From: CAZSNH01 sp052388455
GTDB lineage: Bacteria > Pseudomonadota > Alphaproteobacteria > Rhizobiales > Hyphomicrobiaceae
Direction of reading: 5' to 3'
DNA length: 29,258 bases
NCBI GenBank assembly: GCA_052388455.1
Contig: JBQTIA010000056.1
Location: 1 to 29,258, forward strand
The notes beneath the pieces are model-generated. The model worked only from the letters and a program-made list of their open reading frames with translations. It had not been told where the DNA came from and made no database searches. Every line of letters begins with the position of its first letter. Position 1 is the stretch's first letter. The position numbers were made by a program, and so were the translations under genes. Below, in pieces: positions 7,512-15,081 of the stretch.

Positions 7512-8048
7512 TACGACCTTGCTCCTGACTAATACGTTCGGCCGCCTAATTCGGTCAGGTATCGCCAATGCAATGGCGCACTGCAACAATAAACTGAATA
7601 TGACGTACGCGGCGCCAGTGCAGAAATCTCTCCGCTCGCCTGAGTTGTCAAGCGCGGCCGAAAAAGACACTCGTGAGGCTGCAAAAAATCCTCACAATAC
7701 TTGATCAAATTTTGGGCGGCCGCTCCGTTTGCTCGAGAGTCTTCAGCTTCGCTCGAGAGACGTACGTGCGTCAGCGGCCAACAGCTGGCTGATCCCGCGG
7801 GCGACACAGAATAGGGCGGACTCGCGCGGCGGACGCCTTTGGGATTGAGCCGAGATGGAGCGTCATGACGGATCTTGCAATAAGTTATTGATCGGCATGA
7901 GAAATGCTTCTTTTTGTGCGCAACACATTAAAATCACTTGCATTTTAGCTACGCCATCCTAGATGAACTCGTGTGGCCGCCGCACCGTCGAGACGGACCG
8001 CAGGACGGCACTTACGAAACGTCGAAATTGAATTTTGAGGAGGCAAGC
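7512..8048. other. Divergent intergenic region, no gene seen
   Basis: The stretch separates the minus-strand glycan operon from the small plus-strand gene at 8049. It holds a candidate promoter for the operon, a 9-bp direct repeat GCTCGAGAG (7731-7739 and 7751-7759) and an AT-rich part around 7880-7940. No reading frame has recognisable features. The base composition changes back towards the GC-rich style of the rest of the window near 8040, so this looks like the right-hand border of the glycan island. Confidence 0.5.
7622..7651 (-). promoter_or_regulatory. Candidate promoter of the glycan operon
   Basis: On the minus strand a perfect TTGACA reads from 7651 to 7646. The -10 region 17-18 bases further on (GATTTC or ATTTCT) is a poor match to TATAAT. 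If used, it would leave a leader of roughly 110 bases before the ATG at 7511, and it would exclude the alternative GTG start at 7670. Confidence 0.3.
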
Positions 8049-8294
8049 ATGGCAGTCATCGCTTTGACGGAAACACAGAAACAAGCAGCGGCTGAGATCG
8101 GCCGCGCCCAGTGGGCCGCGGCGTTCAAGATGCAGTTCCCGAGGGCCACGAAGGAGGAAAAGGCCGCGAGCTGGAAGCAGAATCGCAAGGAGTACGTCCG
8201 CATCGGCCGGCTTGCCATGCGCCAGCTGACCAAGGCCGGTTTCCAGGTGACCGGCGAACGCAAGGCCAAGGCCGGCAAGCGGCGCGCCGCCTGA
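8049..8294 (+). CDS. Small basic hypothetical protein
   Basis: This is an 81-residue protein that I do not recognise. It begins MAVIALTETQKQAAAEIG and ends in a lysine/arginine-rich tail (ERKAKAGKRRAA). It is predicted to be largely helical, has no membrane segment or signal peptide, and is strongly basic at the C-terminus, which could suit nucleic-acid binding; that is only inference. GAGGAGG at 8037-8043, five bases before the ATG, is the strongest ribosome binding site in this part of the window and supports a real gene. It stands alone between the glycan island and tRNA-Ser. The 258 bases behind it hold no convincing gene. Confidence 0.7.
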   Translation: MAVIALTETQKQAAAEIGRAQWAAAFKMQFPRATKEEKAASWKQNRKEYVRIGRLAMRQLTKAGFQVTGERKAKAGKRRAA

Positions 8295-8552
8295 GCCGGC
8301 ACGTCCCCTCGTCCCTATTATCAGTGGTGAGGGTGAGATCAGCGATGCGGGGCCTGATCCGACGCGAGCCAGAACACCGGCTCGAATGGCGGGCGCCGCT
8401 CGCAGGTTCCGTCCGTCCGGACTGATGGGCAGGGCTGACGAAAATTACCAGGCTCTCGAACAGCGATTCGACCCACGAGATCGGAAATCCAGGTGCCGGA
8501 CGGAACGCTCTCGATAATCAGTTCATCGCAATCAGCTTGTCGTTCGAAACGT

Positions 8553-8644
8553 TGGCGGAGACGAGAGGATTCGAACCTCCGGTACATGTTTCCACGTACA
8601 ACGATTTAGCAAACCGCCGCCTTCAGCCACTCGGCCACGTCTCC
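8553..8644 (-). tRNA. tRNA-Ser (anticodon GCT)
   Basis: Read on the minus strand, the acceptor arm GGAGACG (8644-8638) pairs with CGTCTCC, followed by discriminator G and an encoded CCA (8555-8553). The D-arm carries GGCCGAGTGGCTGAAGGC. The anticodon loop TTGCTAA gives GCT, which reads AGC/AGT serine codons. The long variable arm TTGTACGTGGAAACATGTA is typical of tRNA-Ser, and the T-arm has GGAGGTTCGAATCCTC. Length is 92 with CCA. It lies next to the right border of the glycan island, but no integrase or duplicated tRNA end was found. Confidence 0.96.
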
Positions 8645-8703
8645 TGGCAACGAAGCATTCCGTATAGTGGCCGCTTCCCGCGATTGCAAGCCGAGCCGCC
8701 TTT

Positions 8704-8766
8704 GTCCCGCTGTGTCTTCGGGGTGCGCCGCTATGCGCACCCCGGGCGGTCGTCGCTGGGCGGGAC
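8704..8766 (-). terminator. Two-tier inverted repeat behind ccr
   Basis: An inner 10-bp perfect stem (CGGGGTGCGC 8719-8728 with GCGCACCCCG 8735-8744, loop of six) sits inside an outer 7-bp pair GTCCCGC (8704-8710) with GCGGGAC (8760-8766). It lies 12 bases behind the ccr stop and before tRNA-Ser, both on the minus strand. The strength and place suggest transcription termination or 3'-end protection of ccr mRNA. There is no T-run after the stem. Confidence 0.5.
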
Positions 8767-8777
8767 ACCGGCTTTCG

Positions 8778-10109
8778 TCACGCCGCGCCGAAGCGCTGCT
8801 GGCTGGCTTCGAGCACGTCCTCGACGGTCTTGAGACCGGTCGTCGGCGCTGAGACGAGCACGGCCATGTTGCCCGGTTTGTGCTCATTTCTCATCATGCG
8901 CATGTGGGCCTTTGGAATCTGCGCCCACGAGAACACTTCCGACATGCACGGATCGATGCGCCGCTCGCAGACGAGCTTGTTGGCCTGCGCGGCCTGGGCG
9001 AGGTTGGCGAAGTGCGAGCCCTGCACGCGCTTCTGGTGCATCCAGAGATAGCGCGCGTCCATGGTGAGATTGTAGCCCGTCGTGCCGGCGCAGATGACCA
9101 CCATGCCGCCGCGCTTCACCACCTGCACCGAGACCGGGATCGTCGCTTCGCCCGGATGCTCGAACACGCAGTCGACGTTGACGCCCTTGCCGGTGATGTC
9201 CCAGATCGCCTTGCCGAAGTTGCGCATCTCCTTCAGCCAGTTGTTGTACTCGGGCGTGTTGACCTTCGGGAGCTGGCCCCAGCAGTTGAACTTCTTGCGG
9301 TTGATGACGCCCTTGGCGCCGAGCTGGCGCACGAAATCGAACTTGTCGTCTTCTGAAACGACGCCGATGGCATTGGCGCCCGAGGTCGCGCAGAGCTGCA
9401 CCGCGAAAGAGCCGAGGCCGCCAGAGGCGCCCCACACGAGCACGTTGTGGCCGGGCCGCAGGACGTGCGGGCGGTGGCCGAACAGCATGCGGTAGGCGGT
9501 GGCGAGCGTCAGCGTATAGCAGGCCGCCTCTTCCCACGTGAGGTGCTTGGGACGCTCGAGAAGCTGGCGATCCTGAACGCGGCAGAACTGTGCGAAGGAG
9601 CCGTCGTTCGTCTCATAGCCCCAGATGCGCTGGCTCGGCGAGAACATCGGATCGCCGCCGTTGCATTCTTCGTCGTCGCCGTCATCCTGGTTGCAGTGAA
9701 TGACGACTTCGTCGCCGACCTTCCAGCGCTTCACCTTGGAGCCGACGGCCCAGACGATGCCCGAGGCATCCGAGCCGGCGATATGGTAGGGCTGCTTGTG
9801 CGCGTCGAACATCGAAATCGGCACTCCGAGCGAAGCCCAGACACCGTTGTAGTTGACGCCGGCGGCCATCACGAGGACGAGCACGTCGTGGCTGTCGAGC
9901 TCCCAGGTTGGCACGACCTCGACCTGCATCGCCTTGTCGGGCTCGCCCTGACGCTCCTTGCGGATGGCCCAGGCGTACATGCTCTTGGGAACATGCCCGA
10001 GCGGCGGGATTTCACCGATCTCATAGAGATCTTTGTTCGAGGCGACGATCGCCGGCGATGCAAGGCTCGATGCCTTATCGTCCTTCTTTGCCGCGCTTTG
10101 GCTCGACAT
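8778..10109 (-). CDS. ccr: Crotonyl-CoA carboxylase/reductase
   Basis: Ccr converts crotonyl-CoA, CO2 and NADPH to (2S)-ethylmalonyl-CoA, the key step of the ethylmalonyl-CoA pathway that replaces the glyoxylate shunt for growth on C1, C2 or PHB-derived carbon. The 443 residues have the zinc-free medium-chain reductase layout: NYNGVWA (86-92, its asparagine belongs to the known CO2 pocket), AGSDASGIVW (111-120), the NADPH loop GASGGLGS (227-234), EHPG (317-320) and GSHFAN (364-369, conserved histidine of the CO2 site). These separate it from ordinary enoyl reductases. The ATG at 10109 has GGGAG about eleven bases upstream. The 253-base divergent gap before it holds an inverted repeat GGCGCA/TGCGCC (10199-10204, 10220-10225), a possible regulator site. 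ecm lies nearby on the other strand. Confidence 0.96.
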   Translation of the reverse strand: MSSQSAAKKDDKASSLASPAIVASNKDLYEIGEIPPLGHVPKSMYAWAIRKERQGEPDKAMQVEVVPTWELDSHDVLVLVMAAGVNYNGVWASLGVPISMFDAHKQPYHIAGSDASGIVWAVGSKVKRWKVGDEVVIHCNQDDGDDEECNGGDPMFSPSQRIWGYETNDGSFAQFCRVQDRQLLERPKHLTWEEAACYTLTLATAYRMLFGHRPHVLRPGHNVLVWGASGGLGSFAVQLCATSGANAIGVVSEDDKFDFVRQLGAKGVINRKKFNCWGQLPKVNTPEYNNWLKEMRNFGKAIWDITGKGVNVDCVFEHPGEATIPVSVQVVKRGGMVVICAGTTGYNLTMDARYLWMHQKRVQGSHFANLAQAAQANKLVCERRIDPCMSEVFSWAQIPKAHMRMMRNEHKPGNMAVLVSAPTTGLKTVEDVLEASQQRFGAA

Positions 10110-10362
10110 GCTTCAGAACTCTCCCTGTTCCGCTCTGCTTCCCTTGGGGCCGCTGTCGTCTCGATGCGACAGTGCGGTCACCGATCTGCAACAGCCATGG
10201 CGCATAACAAGCATTTTTCTGCGCCGCAATAAAGGGGTTCCGCTGCGCCGAGGGGTGCGACTTCAAGGAACGTTAATGGAAATCACCTAGTCTGTTCCGT
10301 TGACTGTGTTCATTTCATCGAGGTCCGCCAAAAGCGCGGCCCCGACGGCCGGGAGTCCGCCC

Positions 10363-10725
10363 ATGTCCTTGTCCGAGACCTACGAGCAGATCATGCTGGC
10401 CGACGACTTCACGATCGGCGTCGTGTGGGTGCTGGCCGCCTGGTCGGCGCTGCTGCTCAAGCAGATGACCGAGTCAAACGTCCTGGCGCTGCTGCTCGCG
10501 CCGATGGCCTATTTCGGGGCTTTGGCCGGGATATTCTACTGCCGCGAATGGGAGTTCATCTTCTTTTCCCAGAAGGAAGCCAACATCGTGGTGGCGGCAT
10601 CACTGGGTACGATGGTCGCTGTCGTCGTCCTGCTGCTCGTGACCCGCGCCGTGAACACCGTCATCGGCCGAAGCCGGACCGGGCTCGAAGCCCGCATCGC
10701 CGAGGGCGCCAAGGCCACCTCCTGA
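10363..10725 (+). CDS. Small three-helix membrane protein, unknown function
   Basis: The 120-residue product has three hydrophobic segments at about 17-33, 38-60 and 73-97, with a soluble C-terminal tail (SRTGLEARIAEGAKATS). The ATG at 10363 has GGAG (10352-10355) seven bases upstream; an upstream start at 10300 would add 21 residues without such a site. I do not recognise a family. It lies between ccr (divergent) and ecm, 125 bases ahead of ecm, so a link to the ethylmalonyl-CoA pathway is possible by position only. Confidence 0.72.
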   Translation: MSLSETYEQIMLADDFTIGVVWVLAAWSALLLKQMTESNVLALLLAPMAYFGALAGIFYCREWEFIFFSQKEANIVVAASLGTMVAVVVLLLVTRAVNTVIGRSRTGLEARIAEGAKATS

Positions 10726-10850
10726 CCACCCCCCGTCCGCAGCCAGCGGCCGCGCCCGCCGGACTGACGGCCATGAGCGCTCGGGTTTTGTATTGCAACG
10801 CCGCGCGGGTGCGCTAAGGCTGCCGGAAAACGTCAGCCGAGGGGCGCAGC

Positions 10851-12881
10851 ATGTCGGAAAAGTCGCGATCGGGCCAGTCGCCAGGCCAGTCGCCAGGCCA
10901 GTCATCCGGGCGCGCCGCGGAACGCGACAAACCGTGGCTTTTCCGCACCTATGCCGGCCATTCGACGGCGGCCAAATCCAATGCGCTTTACAAAAAGAAC
11001 CTGTCCAAGGGCCAGACCGGCCTGTCGATCGCCTTCGATCTGCCGACCCAGACCGGTTACGACAGCGACCACGAGCTGGCCAAGGGCGAGGTCGGCAAGG
11101 TCGGCGTGCCAGTCTCTCACCTGGGCGACATGCGAACCCTGCTCGGCGGTATCCCGCTCGACCAGATGAACACGTCGATGACCATCAACGCGACGGCGGC
11201 ATGGCTGCTGTCGCTCTACGTGGCTTTCGCCGACGAGCAGGGCGTCGGCCGCGACAAGCTCACCGGAACCATTCAGAACGACATCATCAAGGAATACCTC
11301 TCCCGCGGCACATACGTGTTCCCGCCCGAGCCCTCGCTGCGGCTGATCAAGGACACGATCGTGTTCTCCTACCGCGAAGTGCCGAAGTGGAACCCGACCA
11401 ACGTCTGCTCCTATCACCTGCAGGAGGCCGGAGCGACGCCGATGCAGGAGCTGGCGTTTGCCTTGGCGACCGCCATCGCCGTGCTCGACGGCGTGAGGGC
11501 GTCCGGCGAAGTGCCGGCGGCGGAATTCGGCAACGTCGTCGGCCGCGTCTCGTTCTTCGTCAACGCGGGGCTCCGGTTCGTGACCGAAATCTGCAAGATG
11601 CGGGCCTTCACCGAGCTGTGGGACGAGATCACCCGCGAGCGCTACGGGGTGACGGACGCCAAGAACCGCCTGTTCCGATACGGCGTTCAGGTGAACTCGC
11701 TCGGCCTCACCGAGCCGCAGCCGGAAAACAATGTCTACCGCATCCTGCTCGAGATGCTGGCGGTCACGCTGTCGAAAAAGGCACGTGCGCGGGCCGTACA
11801 GCTTCCGGCCTGGAACGAGGCGCTCGGCTTGCCGCGCCCCTGGGATCAGCAGTGGTCGCTCAGGATGCAGCAGATCCTCGCCTATGAGACAGATCTGCTC
11901 GACTACGGCGACATCTTCGACGGCTCGACGGAAATCGCGCGCAAGGTCGCGGAGCTGAAGGAGCAGGCGCGCGGCGAATTGAAGACCATCGAGTCGATGG
12001 GCGGCGCCGTGGCCGCGATCGACTACATGAAGCGCCGTCTGGTCGAGAGCAACACCGACCGCCTCCGCGCCATCGAGACCGGCGAGCAGATCGTCGTCGG
12101 CGTCAACAAATGGACCGAGACCGAGCCCTCGCCGCTGACCACGGGCGATGGATCGATCATGGTCGTCGATCCGGCCATGGAGGCCGAGCAGGTCGAAAAG
12201 CTGAAGGCGTGGCGCGCGGCCCGCGACGACAAAGCTGCGACGGCCGCCCTGGCCGAGCTGGAGCGCGCGGCCAAGGAAGGCCGCAACATCATGGACAGCT
12301 CGATCGCCGCCGCGCGGGCCGGCGTGACGACGGGCGAGTGGGGCGGCACGCTGCGCCGGATTTTCGGCGAGTACCGGGCGCCGACGGGCGTGGCGCAGGC
12401 TGCAGTCCAGCGCGACGGCGCGGGCCTCGACGCGGTGCGCGCTTCGGTGACGGAGGTGTCCGACAAGCTTGGGCGGCGCATCAAGTTCCTGGTCGGCAAG
12501 CCGGGTCTCGACGGCCATTCGAATGGCGCCGAGCAGATCGCGGTTCGGGCGCGCGACTGCGGCATGGAGGTCGTCTACGAGGGTATCCGGCTCACCCCGT
12601 CGCAGATCGTGCGGGCGGCACTCGACGAGTCGGTGCACGTCGTCGGCCTGTCGATCCTCTCCGGCAGCCACGTGCCGCTGGTCAAGGAGGTCATGGAGCG
12701 GATGCGCAAGGACGGGCTCGACGATGTTCCCGTCGTCGTCGGCGGCATCATCCCGCCCGAGGACGCCAAGACGCTGAAGGCGTTCGGAGTCGCGGCCGTC
12801 TACACGCCGAAGGACTTCCAGCTCAACGACATCATGGCGGACATCGTTCGGTTGGTCGCTGCGGAGCAGCGCGCAGCTTAA
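10851..12881 (+). CDS. ecm: Ethylmalonyl-CoA mutase (coenzyme B12-dependent)
   Basis: Ecm rearranges (2R)-ethylmalonyl-CoA to (2S)-methylsuccinyl-CoA with adenosylcobalamin, downstream of Ccr. The 676 residues have the methylmalonyl-CoA mutase-type barrel first (WLFRTYAGHSTAAKSN near the start, LSIAFDLPTQTGYDSDH, QMNTSMTINATAAW) and a C-terminal B12 domain from about 542. There the DxHxxG motif reads DGHSNG (Asp554, His556 ligates cobalt), followed by LSILSGSH and VVVGGIIP. Both parts are on one chain, as in Ecm/MeaA, and the nearby ccr supports Ecm rather than methylmalonyl-CoA mutase. GAGGGG lies close before the ATG. Near the N-terminus a 12-bp tandem repeat encodes GQSPGQSPGQSSG. The last residues, AAEQRAA and stop, are the first copy of a 25-bp repeat that continues beyond the gene. 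Confidence 0.93.
   Translation: MSEKSRSGQSPGQSPGQSSGRAAERDKPWLFRTYAGHSTAAKSNALYKKNLSKGQTGLSIAFDLPTQTGYDSDHELAKGEVGKVGVPVSHLGDMRTLLGGIPLDQMNTSMTINATAAWLLSLYVAFADEQGVGRDKLTGTIQNDIIKEYLSRGTYVFPPEPSLRLIKDTIVFSYREVPKWNPTNVCSYHLQEAGATPMQELAFALATAIAVLDGVRASGEVPAAEFGNVVGRVSFFVNAGLRFVTEICKMRAFTELWDEITRERYGVTDAKNRLFRYGVQVNSLGLTEPQPENNVYRILLEMLAVTLSKKARARAVQLPAWNEALGLPRPWDQQWSLRMQQILAYETDLLDYGDIFDGSTEIARKVAELKEQARGELKTIESMGGAVAAIDYMKRRLVESNTDRLRAIETGEQIVVGVNKWTETEPSPLTTGDGSIMVVDPAMEAEQVEKLKAWRAARDDKAATAALAELERAAKEGRNIMDSSIAAARAGVTTGEWGGTLRRIFGEYRAPTGVAQAAVQRDGAGLDAVRASVTEVSDKLGRRIKFLVGKPGLDGHSNGAEQIAVRARDCGMEVVYEGIRLTPSQIVRAALDESVHVVGLSILSGSHVPLVKEVMERMRKDGLDDVPVVVGGIIPPEDAKTLKAFGVAAVYTPKDFQLNDIMADIVRLVAAEQRAA
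10872..10904 (+). repeat. 12-bp tandem repeat inside ecm
   Basis: GGCCAGTCGCCA occurs at 10872-10883 and 10884-10895 without change, and a partial third copy runs to 10904. It encodes the linker-like GQSPGQSPGQSSG in the disordered N-terminus of Ecm and keeps the frame. Copy number may vary between strains. Confidence 0.8.
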
Positions 12882-12958
12882 AGCTGCGGAGCAGCGCGCA
12901 GCGTAGATCTGCGGAGCAGCGCGCGGCGTAAGACCGCGAAGCAGCGCGCCGCCTGATC
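12859..12958 (+). repeat. 25-bp repeat, four copies, each ending in a stop
   Basis: Four adjacent 25-bp units lie at 12859-12883, 12884-12908, 12909-12933 and 12934-12958. The core is CTGCGGAGCAGCGCGC. The first copy is the 3' end of ecm (AAEQRAA, TAA). Read in the same register, copies 2 to 4 spell the same tail and end in TAG, TAA and TGA; the alanine codons differ only in the third base, with one E-to-K change in copy 4. The unit contains the small palindrome GCTGC-GGA-GCAGC, so it can also form hairpins. It fills most of the space between ecm and the convergent rimK and may help end transcription. Confidence 0.85.
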
Positions 12959-12984
12959 GCGTCGCACCGAGCGTCCTTCAACCG

Positions 12985-13890
12985 TCAGCCGATGCCGCGC
13001 GTCGCCGTGAGGCCCGCCTGGGCCGCCTTTTCCAGAAAGCTCATGATCTCGGCGGCGATGTCGATGCCGGTCGCGCGCTCAACGCCTTCGAAACCGGGCG
13101 TGGCGTTGACCTCCATGACCAGCGGCCCGCGGCCCGAGCGCAGCATGTCGACGCCGGCGACGTTGAGCCCCAGCTCCGCCGCCGAGCGGATCGCCGAGCG
13201 CTCCTCTTCGACCGTGATGTAGGCCGGCTCCGCTGTTCCGCCCCGATGCAGATTGGAGCGGAACTCGCCGGGCCGCCCGGATCGCTTCATGGCCGCGACG
13301 ACCTTGCCGCCGACGACGAAGGCGCGGATGTCGCTGCCCTGGGCCTCGCGGATGTACTCCTGCACCAGGATGTTGACGTTGGCGGCGCTGAACGCCTCGA
13401 TGATCGATTTGGCCGAGGCTTCGGTTTCGGCGAGGATGACGCCCATCCCCTGCGTGCCCTCGACCAGCTTGATGACGACGGGTGCTCCTCCGACCTCGTG
13501 AATGACGCTCTCGGCCTTGCGCGGACCGTGGGCGAAGGCGGTGACGGGGAGCCCGATGCCGGCCCGCGCGAGAAGCTGCAACGCCCTGAGCTTGTCGCGG
13601 GCGCGGCCGATGGCGACGCTTTCGTTCAACGGATAAACGCCCTGCATCTCGAACTGCCGCAGGACGGCCAGACCGTAGTTGGTGATCGACGCGCCGATGC
13701 GCGGGATGACCGCGTCATAGAGCGGCAGCTTCTTGCCGCCGTACTGGAGCGTCGGCTTGTTCGACGTGATGTTCATGTGAACGTGGAGGGTGTTGACCAC
13801 GTCGAGGGTATGTCCTCGCGCGGTGGCCGCTGCCAGCAGCCGCTGATGCGAATAGAGCTTGGCATTGCGGGCCAGCATGACGAGGCGCAT
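12985..13890 (-). CDS. rimK: RimK-type ATP-grasp glutamate ligase
   Basis: RimK adds glutamate residues to the C-terminus of ribosomal protein S6 using ATP. The 301 residues equal the E. coli enzyme in length and keep its conserved segments in order: DAVIPRIGASITNYGLAVLR, YPLNESVAIGRARDKLR, GIGLPVTAFAH, GGAPVVIKLVEGTQGMGV (ATP-binding), ILVQEYIREAQGSDIRAFVV, FRSNLHRGG and GPLVMEVNATPGFEGVE (metal-binding end of the ATP-grasp fold). It starts at ATG 13890 and runs towards ecm, separated by the 25-bp repeats. The zinc-protease partner often coded next to alphaproteobacterial rimK genes is not in the window. Other substrates, as for RimK-like ligases acting on small molecules, cannot be excluded, but similarity to true RimK is high. 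Confidence 0.92.
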   Translation of the reverse strand: MRLVMLARNAKLYSHQRLLAAATARGHTLDVVNTLHVHMNITSNKPTLQYGGKKLPLYDAVIPRIGASITNYGLAVLRQFEMQGVYPLNESVAIGRARDKLRALQLLARAGIGLPVTAFAHGPRKAESVIHEVGGAPVVIKLVEGTQGMGVILAETEASAKSIIEAFSAANVNILVQEYIREAQGSDIRAFVVGGKVVAAMKRSGRPGEFRSNLHRGGTAEPAYITVEEERSAIRSAAELGLNVAGVDMLRSGRGPLVMEVNATPGFEGVERATGIDIAAEIMSFLEKAAQAGLTATRGIG

Positions 13891-14024
13891 CGACGGCGAT
13901 CTCCGGTAGCAGGGACACGAACCCGGTGGTTGGCCCGGTTACATGGGGTGCGGGCGCGCGATGGCCAACGCCTCCGGCCAAGCTGGACGAGGGGCCGACG
14001 CCGGCGCCGCGGATCGCCGCAGCA

Positions 14025-14402
14025 TCAACTGCGCTTCTTGGAGGGTTTCGCACCCTCGCCGGAGCCGGACGCGGTGCCTGGGTCCAGCAGCCCGGCGCGG
14101 GCGGGAGGTGGCGCGGCGGTGCGGCGCGGCACCGATCCGCCCGCTTGCGGGCCAGGTGACGATGCGGCCCCGCCGGCAGCCGTGCCGCCGGCCGTGGCGG
14201 GCGGCGGCGTCGAGCGTCGCGGGGCGTCGAAGCTCTCGCGCGGACCCGGAAGCGGGCTCTCGATCGAGGACGCCGGCGGAGCAGCGGAGGGACGAGCACC
14301 GACAGACGCATCTTCCAGCGCCGCGCGCCTCCCGAGCAGGTAGCCGACGTAAACGGCGCCGGCGATCACGATGATGAGGAGCAGGATGTCGGTGAGGCCC
14401 AT
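14025..14402 (-). CDS. Single-pass membrane protein with proline/alanine-rich tail
   Basis: The 125-residue product begins MGLTDILLLIIVIAGAVYV, one membrane helix at about 5-23, then GRR and a long low-complexity tail rich in proline, alanine, glycine and serine ending in KPSKKRS. The layout suggests an N-in or N-out anchor with a disordered soluble part; function is unknown. The ATG at 14402 was chosen because it places the helix at the start; an upstream start at 14444 adds 14 unremarkable residues. The tail's high-GC bias leaves open frames in several phases, so the 3' part is less certain than the helix. Confidence 0.5.
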   Translation of the reverse strand: MGLTDILLLIIVIAGAVYVGYLLGRRAALEDASVGARPSAAPPASSIESPLPGPRESFDAPRRSTPPPATAGGTAAGGAASSPGPQAGGSVPRRTAAPPPARAGLLDPGTASGSGEGAKPSKKRS

Positions 14403-14550
14403 GGCTTCAATCCCGATTGGCGATCCGGCGCGGGCTTTGGACAATCTACTGCCCCGGCGCCGGTCAATGAGGCGAGGCGCAGACTACGCCAAGGGCCTTG
14501 CCGACGCGAGCGCCGGCAATCGATACGAGAACGTTACCGACAGGCTGCTT

Positions 14551-14778
14551 CTAAAGCCGAACGCTTTCGATGGTCGCACGTGCGGGGATGCCCGTCGCCG
14601 AGCGCCCGGCTTGATCGTCGAGATCACGATCGATCGAGGCATAGAGCAGCCACGCCGCCCCCCAGACCACGACGAACAGGATGAGAATTCCAATCATGGC
14701 GCGCTTCAGCGCCCAACCGATGGTCACGGTACGCATCGGCAGGACGGCCGCATCTTCCGCGCCTGGCGTGGTCGTCAT
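14551..14778 (-). CDS. Small membrane protein, unknown function
   Basis: From the ATG at 14778, preceded by a GGGGGA ribosome binding site, a 75-residue protein reads with one strong membrane helix (MIGILILFVVVWGAAWLLYA) in the middle, a basic N-terminal side (ALKR) that should stay in the cytoplasm, and an acidic then basic short tail (DRDLDDQAGRSATGIPARA). No family is recognised. It is on the same strand as, and 148 bases ahead of, the membrane protein ending at 14025, but no operon can be shown. Confidence 0.55.
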   Translation of the reverse strand: MTTTPGAEDAAVLPMRTVTIGWALKRAMIGILILFVVVWGAAWLLYASIDRDLDDQAGRSATGIPARATIESVRL

Positions 14779-15081
14779 GTAGTCCCCCAGCAATGGACGG
14801 ACATTGCAGCCCCGTCCCGGCCCCCGCCGGACTCCGCTCTGCGGCGCTATGCCGATCGAAGTCGCTCTTTCAATGCGAGACGCGGGGGCGAGGGTCAAGC
14901 GCGGGCGGAAACTAACGTTTTTTTAACCGCGCAACGTGGTGAACTGGCCACGGTTCAGTATGACTACGGAACGGCTAAGCCGTTGACTCGCATGGAACCA
15001 TGCCCATCAAGGGCGTACCGGGCGCTCGGCGGCTGGGGGGCTAAAGCAGGAAACGAGCACATACGGCCACGGGCACCCGCT
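14779..15081. other. Intergenic region, no gene seen
   Basis: The space between the small membrane protein and the acyl-activating enzyme, both on the minus strand, has a T7 tract (14918-14924) inside a 6-bp inverted repeat GCGCGG/CCGCGC (14899-14904, 14927-14932) and a 6-bp hairpin AACGGC-TAA-GCCGTT (14970-14984). Either may mark the end of the transcript from 16665 or the promoter of the small gene. I see no coding sequence. Confidence 0.4.

Noticed and set aside
8339..8587. Minus-strand frame of 82 codons before tRNA-Ser
   Set aside because: Its start lies inside the tRNA and no ribosome binding site or family motif is visible; a truncated gene cannot be fully excluded.
8553..8644. tRNA-Ser as integration site of the glycan island
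   Set aside because: No integrase gene and no second copy of the tRNA 3' end were found near the other border at 1450-2500.
10902..12671. 589-codon minus-strand frame opposite ecm
   Set aside because: Antisense shadow of a high-GC gene with the typical histidine/arginine/aspartate-rich composition.
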